Shown here: piece after piece, positions 8,684 to 16,963 of the stretch | How the letters are laid out: each line of letters opens with the position of its first letter | How positions within the stretch are numbered: position 1 is the stretch's first letter | Assembly: GCA_047974765.1 (NCBI GenBank) | Contig: JBKECP010000009.1 | Span: 1 to 64,000, forward strand | DNA length: 64,000 bases | From: JBKECP01 sp047974765 | GTDB lineage: Bacteria > Pseudomonadota > Gammaproteobacteria > Pseudomonadales > Halieaceae | Direction of reading: 5' to 3' | Position numbers and translations under genes: made by a program | Notes under the pieces: generated by a model | Seen by the model: only the letters and a program-made list of their open reading frames with translations | What the model was told of the DNA's origin: nothing | Database searches by the model: none

Positions 8684-9019
8684 ATGCTGCCTGAATTTTT
8701 ACAGCTTGAGACTATTAAACGGAAAATCCGCTTTGCAGAAGAGCCGGATAATCCCTCATTGATTGAGCATTTTTTTACACTTGATTCACCTGCTGACCGG
8801 GAAACGTTGTTGCAGCGACGCCTGCGTTTGCGAGCACAGTTCATCCTGCTCTATAACACTATTGAAGATGGCAGCAATCCGCTGTACTGGCGGCAGATCT
8901 GTCTGAATGTTATCTATCGCCCTTTGTATGAATTGCGGATGCTGGCTGACAATGCAATCACCAGAGCAGATGTTTCCCTGCTGTCAGTGCAGCTCAGATC
9001 AATCTATCTGGGAACCTGA
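8684..9019 (+). CDS. fagA: FagA-like small protein upstream of fumC
   Basis: A 111-residue soluble protein with no signal peptide, moderately charged. The C-terminal half contains NPLYWRQICLNVIYRPLYEL, which resembles the Trp-Arg...Leu...Arg-Pro-Leu pattern I recall for FagA, the Fur-associated protein encoded before fumC in Pseudomonas. Its biochemical role is unknown. An in-frame ATG at 8621 has no ribosome binding site and would start five bases after the Fur-like site; the ATG at 8684 has GGAGG at 8671-8675, so I take the shorter form. It ends 33 bp before fumC and is probably cotranscribed. Naming rests on context plus weak similarity. Confidence 0.6.
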   Translation: MLPEFLQLETIKRKIRFAEEPDNPSLIEHFFTLDSPADRETLLQRRLRLRAQFILLYNTIEDGSNPLYWRQICLNVIYRPLYELRMLADNAITRADVSLLSVQLRSIYLGT

Positions 9020-9052
9020 TAGCTACTGCACTCTAATCACACCGGAGGATAT

Positions 9053-10429
9053 ATGACAGCAAGCCGTATTGAACGTGACAGTATGGGGGAACTAAAGGTG
9101 CCTGCCGATGCACTTTACGCAGCCCAGACACAGCGAGCCGTTAATAATTTTCCAATCAGTGGTCGGCGTATGCCACACCAGTTTATTCAGGCGCTGTTAC
9201 AGATAAAAGCAGCTGCGGCAGTGGCTAACAGGGCGCTTGGTGAACTGGAAGGTCCGATTGCTGATGCCATTGTTAGTGCCGTCAGGCAATTACTGGCTGA
9301 TCAGGATTTGATGCAGCATTTTCCAGTGGATGTTTTTCAAACGGGTTCTGGCACCAGCAGTAACATGAATGCCAATGAAGTGATTGCCAGTCTGGCCAGT
9401 CGTAACAGTGGTCTTGAGATTCATCCTAATGATCACGTTAATCGTGGTCAGAGCAGTAATGATGTTATTCCAACGACTATTCATGTCAGTGCCTGTCTGG
9501 CTGTAGAAGGGCAATTACTGCCGGCTTTTTCTCATTTGATCAGTAGTATTCGTCGCAAGGCGGCCAGTGTACATGACCAGATCAAGACGGGTCGTACTCA
9601 TCTGATGGATGCCATGCCTGTGCGTATGAGCCAGAGCTTATATGCCTGGGCAGATCAGATGGAGCAGAATCAAATGCGTATAGGTCGGGTGATTAATGAT
9701 CTGCGCAGCCTTGCACAAGGGGGGACAGCCGTGGGTACAGGTATCAATGCTCATCCGGATTTTGCCGTGCAGTTTTGTGAGGCTTTGTCACGGATTTGCC
9801 AGCTGGCTTTTCGCCCCGCTGATAATTTTTTTACAAAAATCAGCTCTCAGGACGATGTTGTTGCACTATCCGGACAACTACGTGGTACGGCCGTATCAGC
9901 CATGAAAATAGCCAATGATCTTCGCTGGATGAACTCCGGGCCACTGGCGGGGCTGGGCGAGATTGAGTTGGAGGCTCTACAGCCTGGTTCCTCAATTATG
10001 CCCGGTAAGGTCAATCCGGTTATTCCAGAAGCGGTGACAATGGTCAGCGCGCAGGTTATGGGTAATGATGCCAGCATTGCCATTGCCGGACAGTCTGGCA
10101 ATTTTGAACTCAACGTTATGCTGCCACTGATAGCCGATCGCTTGTTGGACAGCATTGAGCTACTGGCTAACGCATTGCCCCTGCTGGCAGATAAAGCTAT
10201 TGCCAGTTTTTATGTGCGCGAGCAGGCGTTACAGGGGCCACTTTCACGCAATCCGATTTTGGTGACGGCACTCAACCCTATCATCGGTTATCAGAAGGCG
10301 GCCGAAATTGCCAAAAAAGCCTATACACAAGGCCGCCCTATTGTGGATGTGGCGCAGGAGGAAACTGATCTCGATGCTTCACAGCTACTTGATTTACTGG
10401 ATCCGGCCAAACTTGCTGATGGTGGCTGA
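9053..10429 (+). CDS. fumC: Class II fumarate hydratase
   Basis: Iron-independent fumarase of the TCA cycle, interconverting fumarate and L-malate in the cytoplasm. The 458 residues contain all signature segments: TGSGTSSNMNANEV (97-110), NRGQSSNDVIP (130-140), GRTHLMDAMP with His183 as catalytic residue, and GSSIMPGKVN (312-321) with the mobile-loop serine. The ATG has GGAGG eight bases upstream. Placement behind a Fur-box-like site and a FagA-like gene fits expression when iron is scarce and [4Fe-4S] fumarases fail. No sodA follows, unlike the Pseudomonas operon; the downstream gene is convergent. Confidence 0.97.
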   Translation: MTASRIERDSMGELKVPADALYAAQTQRAVNNFPISGRRMPHQFIQALLQIKAAAAVANRALGELEGPIADAIVSAVRQLLADQDLMQHFPVDVFQTGSGTSSNMNANEVIASLASRNSGLEIHPNDHVNRGQSSNDVIPTTIHVSACLAVEGQLLPAFSHLISSIRRKAASVHDQIKTGRTHLMDAMPVRMSQSLYAWADQMEQNQMRIGRVINDLRSLAQGGTAVGTGINAHPDFAVQFCEALSRICQLAFRPADNFFTKISSQDDVVALSGQLRGTAVSAMKIANDLRWMNSGPLAGLGEIELEALQPGSSIMPGKVNPVIPEAVTMVSAQVMGNDASIAIAGQSGNFELNVMLPLIADRLLDSIELLANALPLLADKAIASFYVREQALQGPLSRNPILVTALNPIIGYQKAAEIAKKAYTQGRPIVDVAQEETDLDASQLLDLLDPAKLADGG

Positions 10430-10443
10430 GTATTGTTGCAAAA

Positions 10444-10522
10444 GATAAAGGATTGACTACCTTGATGGCGGCACATCCGTGTGCCGCTTATTCATTCGGC
10501 TAAAAGCTTGCCGGATTAATAA
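10444..10522 (-). repeat. Interspersed repeat, copy B (short form)
   Basis: Minus-oriented short copy between the convergent fumC and cupin genes. The end TTATTAATCCGGCAA (complement of 10508-10522) is followed by CTTTTAGCCGAATGAATAAGC and the hairpin GCGGCACA-cgga-TGTGCCGC. The loop differs from the other copies while the stem is kept. The rest aligns loosely with copy C; the outer boundary near 10444 is approximate. Confidence 0.7.
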
Positions 10523-10539
10523 TAATGAGTGAGACCGAC

Positions 10540-10998
10540 TTAATGATTGTGTTGATGCTCTTTTTTGTGAGTAGCACCCTCAGCCAGCTCACCGCCACGA
10601 ACAAAGACAACCTGTAGTAACACATCGCCATTTCTGGCAGCTGCCCAGTGCTCTCCCCCTTCGGCGGGAACCTCCAGAACGGTACCTGCCGGATAGACCC
10701 GCTCTGCCTTCGTATCAACTTTGTTGCCATCACCCCAGGCCAGATCTCCCGACAGAACAGTCAGTAATCTCAGTCCGCCGCCAGCGCCGTGAGGCGGTAG
10801 AAAATCACCTTTGCTGAGCTTTAATATGACCACCAGTGGACGCCCCTGGCTATCATTGGCGAGAATGCTGCGCTCGGCAACATCGTGAACAGGAATGTAG
10901 CTGAGTTTATCCATCTGAACAGGTTTGGACTCAGCCATAGCCATGCCGGATTGAGCAATGGCTGCGGCTAATGCAGTAAAAGCAAATAGTTTTTTCAT
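10540..10998 (-). CDS. Exported cupin-domain protein with His-rich tail
   Basis: A 152-residue protein with a clear signal peptide (MKKLFAFTALAAAIAQSGMA, cleavage near residue 22) and a single cupin beta-barrel. Motif 1 is around LPPHGAGGGLRLLTVLSGDL and motif 2 around YPAGTVLEVPAEGGEHW; the histidines in PPH and EHW are candidate metal ligands. It ends in KKEHQHNH, a short histidine-rich tail that could bind iron, copper or zinc. It lies 49 bp downstream of the TonB-dependent receptor on the same strand and is probably cotranscribed behind the same Fur-like site. A periplasmic metal-handling role is inference; other single-domain cupins are enzymes or sugar sensors. Confidence 0.75.
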   Translation of the reverse strand: MKKLFAFTALAAAIAQSGMAMAESKPVQMDKLSYIPVHDVAERSILANDSQGRPLVVILKLSKGDFLPPHGAGGGLRLLTVLSGDLAWGDGNKVDTKAERVYPAGTVLEVPAEGGEHWAAARNGDVLLQVVFVRGGELAEGATHKKEHQHNH

Positions 10999-11047
10999 CG
11001 TGTTTTCCTCTGTTTATGTTGTTGCCAGGTTTGTATTTCGACCTTGT

Positions 11048-13309
11048 TCAAAACTGCATTCGAAGGCCGGTGTAGAAAGCGCGCCCATCACCCGGTAAAA
11101 AAGCCGCCTGGTCCGGGCGTGCTTGATCAACGATCAGTGTCGAGGAGGCATAGTTCTCATCGAAGAGGTTGCTGGCCTCAATAAAGAATGACAGACGCTC
11201 ACTGAATACATAGTCACTACGCAGGCCGAATATGGCGTAGTCATCGTTATACAGCGTATTCATGTTGTCTACAGGATACTTCTCCATGACCCAGCGCAAA
11301 TTAGCGGCGGCTGACCACTGCCTGTTGAAAGCATAGTTGGCACTCAGATACATCCAGTGGCGCGGCGCGCCCGCCAGGCGTTTATCATCGCGCTGAGAGT
11401 CGTTATGGAAACGAAAATCCTGGTAGTTATAGACCATTTGTACCTGTAGCTCGGACGTGAATTGTGCTGTCAGAGCCATTTCTGCACCAAGGTGGCGGGT
11501 TTCGTCGGCATTGGCGGAAGCCAGGGCGACGCCACTGAGATCCCGCAGACTGAGCAATTCATCATCTACCCAGGCGTAGTAGAGAGTACCGTCCCAGCGC
11601 CAGATACCCTGCGATCCACGCCAGCCAGTTTCAACAGTAGTGGCACGCTGGGCTTTTAGATCGGCTGTAGCAAAGGCTGCAGCTGCTAAAGCAGGATTGG
11701 GAGGCGCAGGTCTGCCGGCACTGCTAAAAGGTGTGCCGTTAACTGTTGCCAGCAAATCATCGTGGGTGGGAGGTTCAAAGCTGCGGCTGGCTGCGGCGAA
11801 GAGCATATTGCTATCATTTACTTGCCAGTTGACGCCCAGGGCCGGGCTCCAGCCGTCGTAATCAAAGTTATAACTGTTGCTGAGTGTGGGTACAGCCCCA
11901 TTGGGCAGCTGCATGTCTGGCTGAGCCGGATTGTAGGCAATGGTAGGTCGTGTTGGCAGGCGGTACAGGTCATCGTTGTCACGGCTGGCATCGGAGTAGG
12001 CCAATACGGGGGACAACGTCACATTCCTGCCAAGTGGAATATGTAGGTTGATACTGAGAGACGTTGTATCAGCTTCAAGTTCATTCGTGCCAAAACGTGC
12101 TCCCTTACTGCCACTTTGATTAAGGAAGTAGTCTCTGTCCGCTGAACCTGTACTGTATTGAGCGGTTATTTCCACCAATGGCAGGGTGCTGGTGTTGTCG
12201 GGCTTGTAGGCATAGCGCAGCGCCGAGGTGATGTCATCACTTTTGGTTTCGCGTACGCCTGAGGAAATGGGGAAGCGAAAACTGTCATCACTGCCACTGT
12301 AACCCAGTGCCAGATCAACAATATGCGCACCAAAATGGCCGCTGGCACGTGTGCCGACAAGCCACTGTTCAGCTTTGCGGCGGGGTTGGTCCCGAATCAC
12401 ATTGGGACCGGGATTCATCATGCCGTCAGCGCTTATTGTTGGTCCCTGGTGAACAGCTTCAGGGTCATCTTTCATTTGAGTCTTGCTCAGAGGGCCGACA
12501 ACATCAAATTCAAGATCAGTGTAATTGCTAAAAAAGCGGATATTGACATTGTCATTTAATTGCAAGCCAATATTTCCACCCAGGCGAGTGCGTTCACTTT
12601 CATTGTAATCGCGGTAGCCGTCACGCCGATTAAAATCAAACTGTAACAGAGCATCAGTTTTGTCATTTTGCCAACCGTACTGGCCAAGGGTTGTCACTTG
12701 TTCAAAACTGCCGCCACTGATGGCCAGGCGACCGCCAGGAGCGCTGCGACCGGTGGGCGAAATGAAATTGAGTGCGCCACCCAGTACAGTTGCGCCAAGG
12801 CGGTTGGCCAGATACCCCCGGTAGACTTCAATACTGTCTGCCATAGCCGGATTGGCCAGGCCGACAACATACGAGCCGTCAGCGCGGTTGATAGGTAGCC
12901 CGTTTTCAAGCACTAATACACCACGCTCCACCGGGTTTTGTTGCAGGCCGGAGCCGCGAATTTGTATCCGGGGCTGATCATTGCCACCAAAAAAATCCTG
13001 CACAATGACACCCGGCGTTGTCGCCAGCGCTCTGGATACGCTCAGATTGGCGGTTTCAGGAATGTCGTCGGTAACAATCAGTGCAGCGCCACCGGCCAGT
13101 GCGCTGATGCGGGTGGTCAGGGTATCGCGGTGAGCACTGACAATGACTTCCTCCAACACCGTTGTGCCGGGGGTGGCCGATTGAGCCAAAACCAGTGTCG
13201 GAGTCATAAAGGCCAGCAGTGGCAGGACGCAGGACTGTGTTTTAGCTGTGATGCCGGATTTGCCGGTAACGTGTGATTGAGATCGCGTCAGTTTTATTGG
13301 CACCTGCAT
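11048..13309 (-). CDS. TonB-dependent outer-membrane receptor (FecA/siderophore type)
   Basis: A 753-residue receptor: signal peptide ending near ALAQ (residues 41-44), TonB-box-like EEVIVSA about 53-59, plug domain with IQIRGSGLQQNP and VEVYRG-like IEVYRGY, then a 22-strand barrel ending in the C-terminal aromatic MQF. It moves a ligand, probably a ferric chelate, across the outer membrane using TonB energy; the ligand is not evident. A Fur-box-like sequence lies 18 bp upstream of the start. The gene is divergent from a Crp/Fnr regulator and leads into the cupin gene. No ABC importer, TonB or ExbBD genes are nearby. Confidence 0.9.
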   Translation of the reverse strand: MQVPIKLTRSQSHVTGKSGITAKTQSCVLPLLAFMTPTLVLAQSATPGTTVLEEVIVSAHRDTLTTRISALAGGAALIVTDDIPETANLSVSRALATTPGVIVQDFFGGNDQPRIQIRGSGLQQNPVERGVLVLENGLPINRADGSYVVGLANPAMADSIEVYRGYLANRLGATVLGGALNFISPTGRSAPGGRLAISGGSFEQVTTLGQYGWQNDKTDALLQFDFNRRDGYRDYNESERTRLGGNIGLQLNDNVNIRFFSNYTDLEFDVVGPLSKTQMKDDPEAVHQGPTISADGMMNPGPNVIRDQPRRKAEQWLVGTRASGHFGAHIVDLALGYSGSDDSFRFPISSGVRETKSDDITSALRYAYKPDNTSTLPLVEITAQYSTGSADRDYFLNQSGSKGARFGTNELEADTTSLSINLHIPLGRNVTLSPVLAYSDASRDNDDLYRLPTRPTIAYNPAQPDMQLPNGAVPTLSNSYNFDYDGWSPALGVNWQVNDSNMLFAAASRSFEPPTHDDLLATVNGTPFSSAGRPAPPNPALAAAAFATADLKAQRATTVETGWRGSQGIWRWDGTLYYAWVDDELLSLRDLSGVALASANADETRHLGAEMALTAQFTSELQVQMVYNYQDFRFHNDSQRDDKRLAGAPRHWMYLSANYAFNRQWSAAANLRWVMEKYPVDNMNTLYNDDYAIFGLRSDYVFSERLSFFIEASNLFDENYASSTLIVDQARPDQAAFLPGDGRAFYTGLRMQF

Positions 13310-13326
13310 AAGAAACCCTTATTTCT

Positions 13327-13345
13327 GTTAGTGAGAATCATTTAC
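13327..13345. promoter_or_regulatory. Fur-box-like site upstream of TonB-dependent receptor
   Basis: GTTAGTGAGAATCATTTAC matches the 19-bp Fur consensus at 14 of 19 positions, including the core GA.AATCATT. It lies between the receptor start (13309, minus strand) and the divergent Crp/Fnr gene. Confidence 0.65.
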
Positions 13346-13516
13346 ATATATCATGGTTTGTCTGACGGCAAGGTTGCGCCAGCGCAAATGCTGCCTGTAT
13401 TGATAATACTGTTGTGGCAATGCTGGAGTGATGTAGTTGCTGATACCTGTTTCAGAGCTATTGTCGGCTTCGTTGGGCCGGGGAGTTTGGTCATTAACAG
13501 CAATAACACCGAAAAT

Positions 13517-14212
13517 ATGCCTGATCCGGATTTTTTGACAAAGCTGGATCTGTTTGCTGATCTTGAGCCTGAAGCGTTGACGGTTATCTGTCGTGTTACC
13601 CGGTTGATACGCCTGCATAGAGATGAGCGGATTTTCAGCCAGGGAGAGCTGGCCAAGTGTGCTTATGCCCTGCTGGAAGGAGGAGTTCGTATTGTCCAGA
13701 CAGGTGCTGATGGTGGTCAGTCGATCAATCGTTTTATCGCGCCGGGCGAAATTTTTGGCGTAGTTCCCCTGTTCACGGATCATCGTTATCCTGCTGATGC
13801 TATCGCGCTGGGGCCTTCACTCATCCTGTGTTGGCATGAACAGGATCTACTGATACTGGTTGAGCGCTTTCCCCGCATTGCGATTAATATGATCCGTATT
13901 ATTGGTGCGCGCCTGAATCTGGCTCAGCATCGCACCCATGAACTGGCGACTCAACGAGCCGGGCAGCGCATTGCACATACGCTGTTGCGCCTTTGTGAGC
14001 AGATGGGTAGTCAGGTTGATAATGTAACGACAGCCATTGATATTCCATTGCGGCGCAAGGATCTGGCTGAAATTTCCGGCACCACTTTGCACACAGCCAG
14101 TCGCACGTTATCAGCCTGGGAAAAGGCCGGTTATCTGCTGAGCTGTGAGCAGCGTTTGTTAATCTGCAATCGGACGGCAATTGAAAATATTGCTAATGAA
14201 GTCAGTGATTGA
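13517..14212 (+). CDS. Crp/Fnr-family transcriptional regulator
   Basis: A 231-residue regulator: N-terminal cyclic-nucleotide-binding-like barrel (about 10-120, with FSQGELAKCAYALLEGG), dimerisation helix, and a C-terminal winged helix with RRKDLAEISGTTLHTASRTL as the recognition region. It lacks the N-terminal cysteine cluster of oxygen-sensing Fnr and the full cAMP-binding signature. The GTT..T.SR recognition helix resembles NnrR/Dnr-type regulators, so a heme/NO or other redox cue is possible. The frame is open back to 13277, but that would add an implausible hydrophobic leader across the Fur-like site. The ATG at 13517 gives the family length, though it has no obvious ribosome binding site. 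Confidence 0.85.
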   Translation: MPDPDFLTKLDLFADLEPEALTVICRVTRLIRLHRDERIFSQGELAKCAYALLEGGVRIVQTGADGGQSINRFIAPGEIFGVVPLFTDHRYPADAIALGPSLILCWHEQDLLILVERFPRIAINMIRIIGARLNLAQHRTHELATQRAGQRIAHTLLRLCEQMGSQVDNVTTAIDIPLRRKDLAEISGTTLHTASRTLSAWEKAGYLLSCEQRLLICNRTAIENIANEVSD

Positions 14213-14224
14213 GTGAATTTCCAG

Positions 14225-14434
14225 TCAGATCAGTGGTGTTTCCAGCTTGAATTCAAGGGGTTTCTGGTCTGAACAGCTGGCCTGAAATTGACGGCGGTGT
14301 TTGACACCTTGATGTCGGTTCATCACATCCTGGGGCTGAACCGGTCTCAAACGCAGGGTTGTGTCATGAGGCCTTGGCCATTGCACTGGCAATTTGTCCT
14401 GTAGGCAATGACTTGTTTTTGCGCAAAGTGACAA
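14225..14434 (-). CDS. Possible small protein, start codon uncertain
   Basis: A 69-codon frame, convergent with the Crp/Fnr gene, starts at TTG 14434. The frame is open further upstream through a CTG to a stop near 14464, where an ATG lies one base out of frame. The composition (LRLRPVQPQDVMNRHQGVKH, FKLETPLI) looks protein-like rather than random. It could be a real small gene with an unusual start, a gene with an N-terminal frameshift, or chance. No family recognised. Confidence 0.3.
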   Translation of the reverse strand: MSLCAKTSHCLQDKLPVQWPRPHDTTLRLRPVQPQDVMNRHQGVKHRRQFQASCSDQKPLEFKLETPLI

Positions 14435-14499
14435 GGCCTGTTCTGGTGTAACTTGGGCGTTCAGTCATGCTATCAATTCTGGCTACATACATTGTCAGA

Positions 14500-14582
14500 T
14501 TATTAACCTGGCAAGCTTTTAGCCGAATGAATAAGCGGCACATGGATGTGCCGCTGTCGATGAAGTCGATTGCCAGCTTTAA
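14500..14582 (+). repeat. Interspersed repeat, copy C (short form)
   Basis: 83-bp element. TTATTAACCTGGCAA (14500-14514) is followed by CTTTTAGCCGAATGAATAAGC and the perfect hairpin GCGGCACA-tgga-TGTGCCGC. It ends at GATTGCCAGCTTTAA (14568-14582), a degenerate complement of the left end. The AAAGGGGG ribosome binding region of the next gene starts exactly at its right edge. Confidence 0.72.
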
Positions 14583-14593
14583 AGGGGGTTTCC

Positions 14594-15067
14594 ATGAATG
14601 ATTTATTTCTGGCCCGGATCCTGCATATGCTTGCTGTAGTGGTTTGGCTTGGTGGGGTATTTATGGCGACGGCCGTTATTTTGCCGGCGATCCGTAAAAA
14701 TCTGTTTGGTTCTGACAAACTCGCCAGTCTGCATGTTGTGGAATACCGTTTTTCCTGGATTGCCCGTATTGCCATTTTGATCGTTGGTGCCAGTGGTTTC
14801 TATATGACCTGGAAAATGCAGTTGTGGGCGCGTTTTCACAACTGGCATTTCTGGTGGATGGATGCAATGGTTGGTGTCTGGGCAATATTCATATTTTTGC
14901 TTTTTATCGGCGAACCAGTGGTACTGCGACGTTTTTTCCCAAGGCTGGTGGCAGCTAATGAAGACAGGGCCTTTGCTGTTTTACACTGGGTACATGTTAC
15001 CGTGCTCGCTCTGGCACTCATTACTGTCGCAGGTGCCGTTGCTGGTGCTCACGGCTGGAACGGGTGA
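14594..15067 (+). CDS. Small four-helix integral membrane protein (CopD/DUF2269-like)
   Basis: A 157-residue inner-membrane protein with four predicted transmembrane helices (about 7-27, 53-72, 84-104 and 127-150) and short loops. Helix 1 carries ILHMLAVVVWLGGVFMATAV, whose His-(x6)-Trp-x-Gly-Gly pattern is typical of CopD/DUF2269-type membrane proteins that can ligate heme or copper. Later His residues in NWHFWWMDAM and LHWVHVTV could pair with it. The function is not known. The ATG follows AAAGGGGG, and the gene starts 12 bp after repeat copy C. An earlier in-frame start at 14570 would lie inside the repeat and is rejected. Confidence 0.75.
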   Translation: MNDLFLARILHMLAVVVWLGGVFMATAVILPAIRKNLFGSDKLASLHVVEYRFSWIARIAILIVGASGFYMTWKMQLWARFHNWHFWWMDAMVGVWAIFIFLLFIGEPVVLRRFFPRLVAANEDRAFAVLHWVHVTVLALALITVAGAVAGAHGWNG

Positions 15068-15096
15068 GGTTGGTAAATTACCGGATATTTATTACT

Positions 15097-15753
15097 TCAG
15101 GCTTTCAAGGTTTTTTTCGGGTGTTTGCGTTCAGGGTAGCAAGTGCGACATATTTCGCAGACGCGGCCATCGCAGCCGCGAGCGCTACAGTGCTCACGAC
15201 CATAGAAAATAATCTGCAAATGCAGGCGGTTCCAGTGCTCTCTGGGAAAGAGTCGTTTCAGGTCGCGTTCAGTTTGCACCACACTCTTGCCGTTGCTTAG
15301 CCCCCAGCGCTGAGCCAGGCGATGGATATGTGTGTCAACAGGGAAGGCCGGTATACCAAAGGCCTGCGACATAACTACACTGGCCGTTTTGTGACCTACT
15401 CCAGGCAGACGTTCCAGGGCTTCCATGTCGGCGGGCACTTTGCCTTTATGTTCTGCAAGCAGTATTTGGCTAAGTCCTTTGATAGCTTTTGATTTTTGGG
15501 GTGACAGACCGCAGGGGCGAATAATTTTACGAATATATTCAACGTCCAGAGCCGCCATGGCCGCTGGGTTATTAGCTGCTGTAAAGAGTGCCGGTGTAAT
15601 CTGGTTAACCCGCTCATCGGTACACTGGGCGCTGAGCAGAACAGCGATCAATAAGGTGTAAGCATCTTCGTGCATCAATGGAACGGGGGGCTGCGGATAC
15701 AATTCCTGCAGGCGACGGAGAATATATTCAACCCGTTCAGCTTTTTTTAGCAT
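15097..15753 (-). CDS. nth: Endonuclease III (DNA glycosylase/AP lyase)
   Basis: A base-excision repair enzyme removing oxidised pyrimidines and cleaving abasic sites. The 218-residue protein has the helix-hairpin-helix LPGVGHKTA with catalytic Lys122 and the catalytic Asp140 in FPVDTHIHR, at almost the same positions as E. coli Nth. The C-terminal cysteines (CSARGCDGRVCEICRTC) do not follow the standard C-x6-C-x2-C-x5-C cluster spacing. Its ATG overlaps the dapC stop (TGATG at 15751-15755), so I prefer it to the in-frame codon at 15771; translation is coupled. In many relatives nth follows rnfE instead; here it sits with dapC, about 35 kb away. Confidence 0.93.
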   Translation of the reverse strand: MLKKAERVEYILRRLQELYPQPPVPLMHEDAYTLLIAVLLSAQCTDERVNQITPALFTAANNPAAMAALDVEYIRKIIRPCGLSPQKSKAIKGLSQILLAEHKGKVPADMEALERLPGVGHKTASVVMSQAFGIPAFPVDTHIHRLAQRWGLSNGKSVVQTERDLKRLFPREHWNRLHLQIIFYGREHCSARGCDGRVCEICRTCYPERKHPKKTLKA

Positions 15754-16943
15754 CAGAGTTTTTCCACACAATCGACAATACGGTGAGCGGCTTCAACGCA
15801 ATCATCATAAGGTGCTACCAAAGCCATGCGTATGCGGTTTTCTCCAGGGTTTCCATGACCACTATCACGGGCAAGAAAGCGGCCGGGAAGAACCGTGAGG
15901 TTGTAATCACGTTGTAGCAAACAGGCAAAATCTGTGTCGGCTATGGGGGTTTGTGGCCACAGGTAAAAACCGGCATCTGGTGGATCAAGTGACAGGGTGT
16001 CGCCAAGAATAGCCAGCACAGTATCAAATTTTTCACGATAGAGCCGACGATTGTCAGCAACATGCAGTTCGTCCTGCCAGGCAGCGATACTGGCCATTTG
16101 GTGGTGTACAGGCATCGCGCAGCCATGATAGGTGCGGTAGCGCAAAAAAGCCGATAATACATCGGCATCGCCAGCGACAAACCCTGAGCGCAATCCAGGC
16201 AGGTTGGAGCGTTTGGACAGGCTGTGAAAGGCGATACAGTGTGGGTAGTCGTGCAGGCCAAGGCTTGCACAGGCCTGTAAAATACCCGGTGGTGGTAGAT
16301 TTTCATCGAAATATATTTCGGAGTAACACTCGTCACTGGCGATAATGAAATCATATTCCTGGGCGAGTTGTACCAGCTGCTGTAATTCATCCAGTGGTAT
16401 TACGGCTCCACTGGGGTTGCCGGGTGAACACAGATAGAGCAGTTGACAACGCCGCCACTGCTCGGCACTGACGGAACTGAAATCTGGCAGAAATTTGCGT
16501 TCCTGTCGACAATCCAAAAGGTGCATGTGAGCACCGGCCAGTAGCGCTGCACCTTCATAGATCTGATAAAAAGGGTTTGGGCTGATTACGCTGCCGCCAT
16601 CTCCAGGCTGTACAACAGTCTGGGCAATGGCGAACAGCGCTTCGCGGGTGCCGTTAACTGGCAGAATCTGGCACTGCGAATCAACACCCTCCAGCTGGAA
16701 GCGCTGTTCCAGCCAATGGGCGATTACGTTGCGCAGTTCATCGCTCCCGCGAGTCAGCGGATAGTTGGCCAGTTTGTTCAGATGTTCGGCAAGACATTCC
16801 AGCACAAAGGCTGGTGCCGGATGGCGTGGTTCTCCGATTGACAGAGAAACCGGCCTGAAAGTCTGATTGGGTACTAGTTGATGAAACAGGGTACGCAGTC
16901 TTTCAAAGGGATAGGGCTGAAGCCGTTCAAGCTGGGAGTTCAT
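15753..16943 (-). CDS. dapC: Succinyldiaminopimelate transaminase
   Basis: A PLP-dependent class I/II aminotransferase of lysine and peptidoglycan precursor synthesis, converting N-succinyl-2-amino-6-ketopimelate with glutamate. The 396 residues show the PLP lysine Lys244 in SLSKRSNLPG, Asp204 and Tyr207 in ASDECYSE, SPGNPSG (163-169) and the C-terminal Arg region ENRIRMALV. The opening LERLQPYPFERLRTLF is characteristic of DapC. It lies 20 bp downstream of glnD on the same strand, an arrangement also found in Pseudomonas, and overlaps nth. Confidence 0.93.
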   Translation of the reverse strand: MNSQLERLQPYPFERLRTLFHQLVPNQTFRPVSLSIGEPRHPAPAFVLECLAEHLNKLANYPLTRGSDELRNVIAHWLEQRFQLEGVDSQCQILPVNGTREALFAIAQTVVQPGDGGSVISPNPFYQIYEGAALLAGAHMHLLDCRQERKFLPDFSSVSAEQWRRCQLLYLCSPGNPSGAVIPLDELQQLVQLAQEYDFIIASDECYSEIYFDENLPPPGILQACASLGLHDYPHCIAFHSLSKRSNLPGLRSGFVAGDADVLSAFLRYRTYHGCAMPVHHQMASIAAWQDELHVADNRRLYREKFDTVLAILGDTLSLDPPDAGFYLWPQTPIADTDFACLLQRDYNLTVLPGRFLARDSGHGNPGENRIRMALVAPYDDCVEAAHRIVDCVEKL

Positions 16944-16963
16944 TGTATTTAGTGACTGTCATT

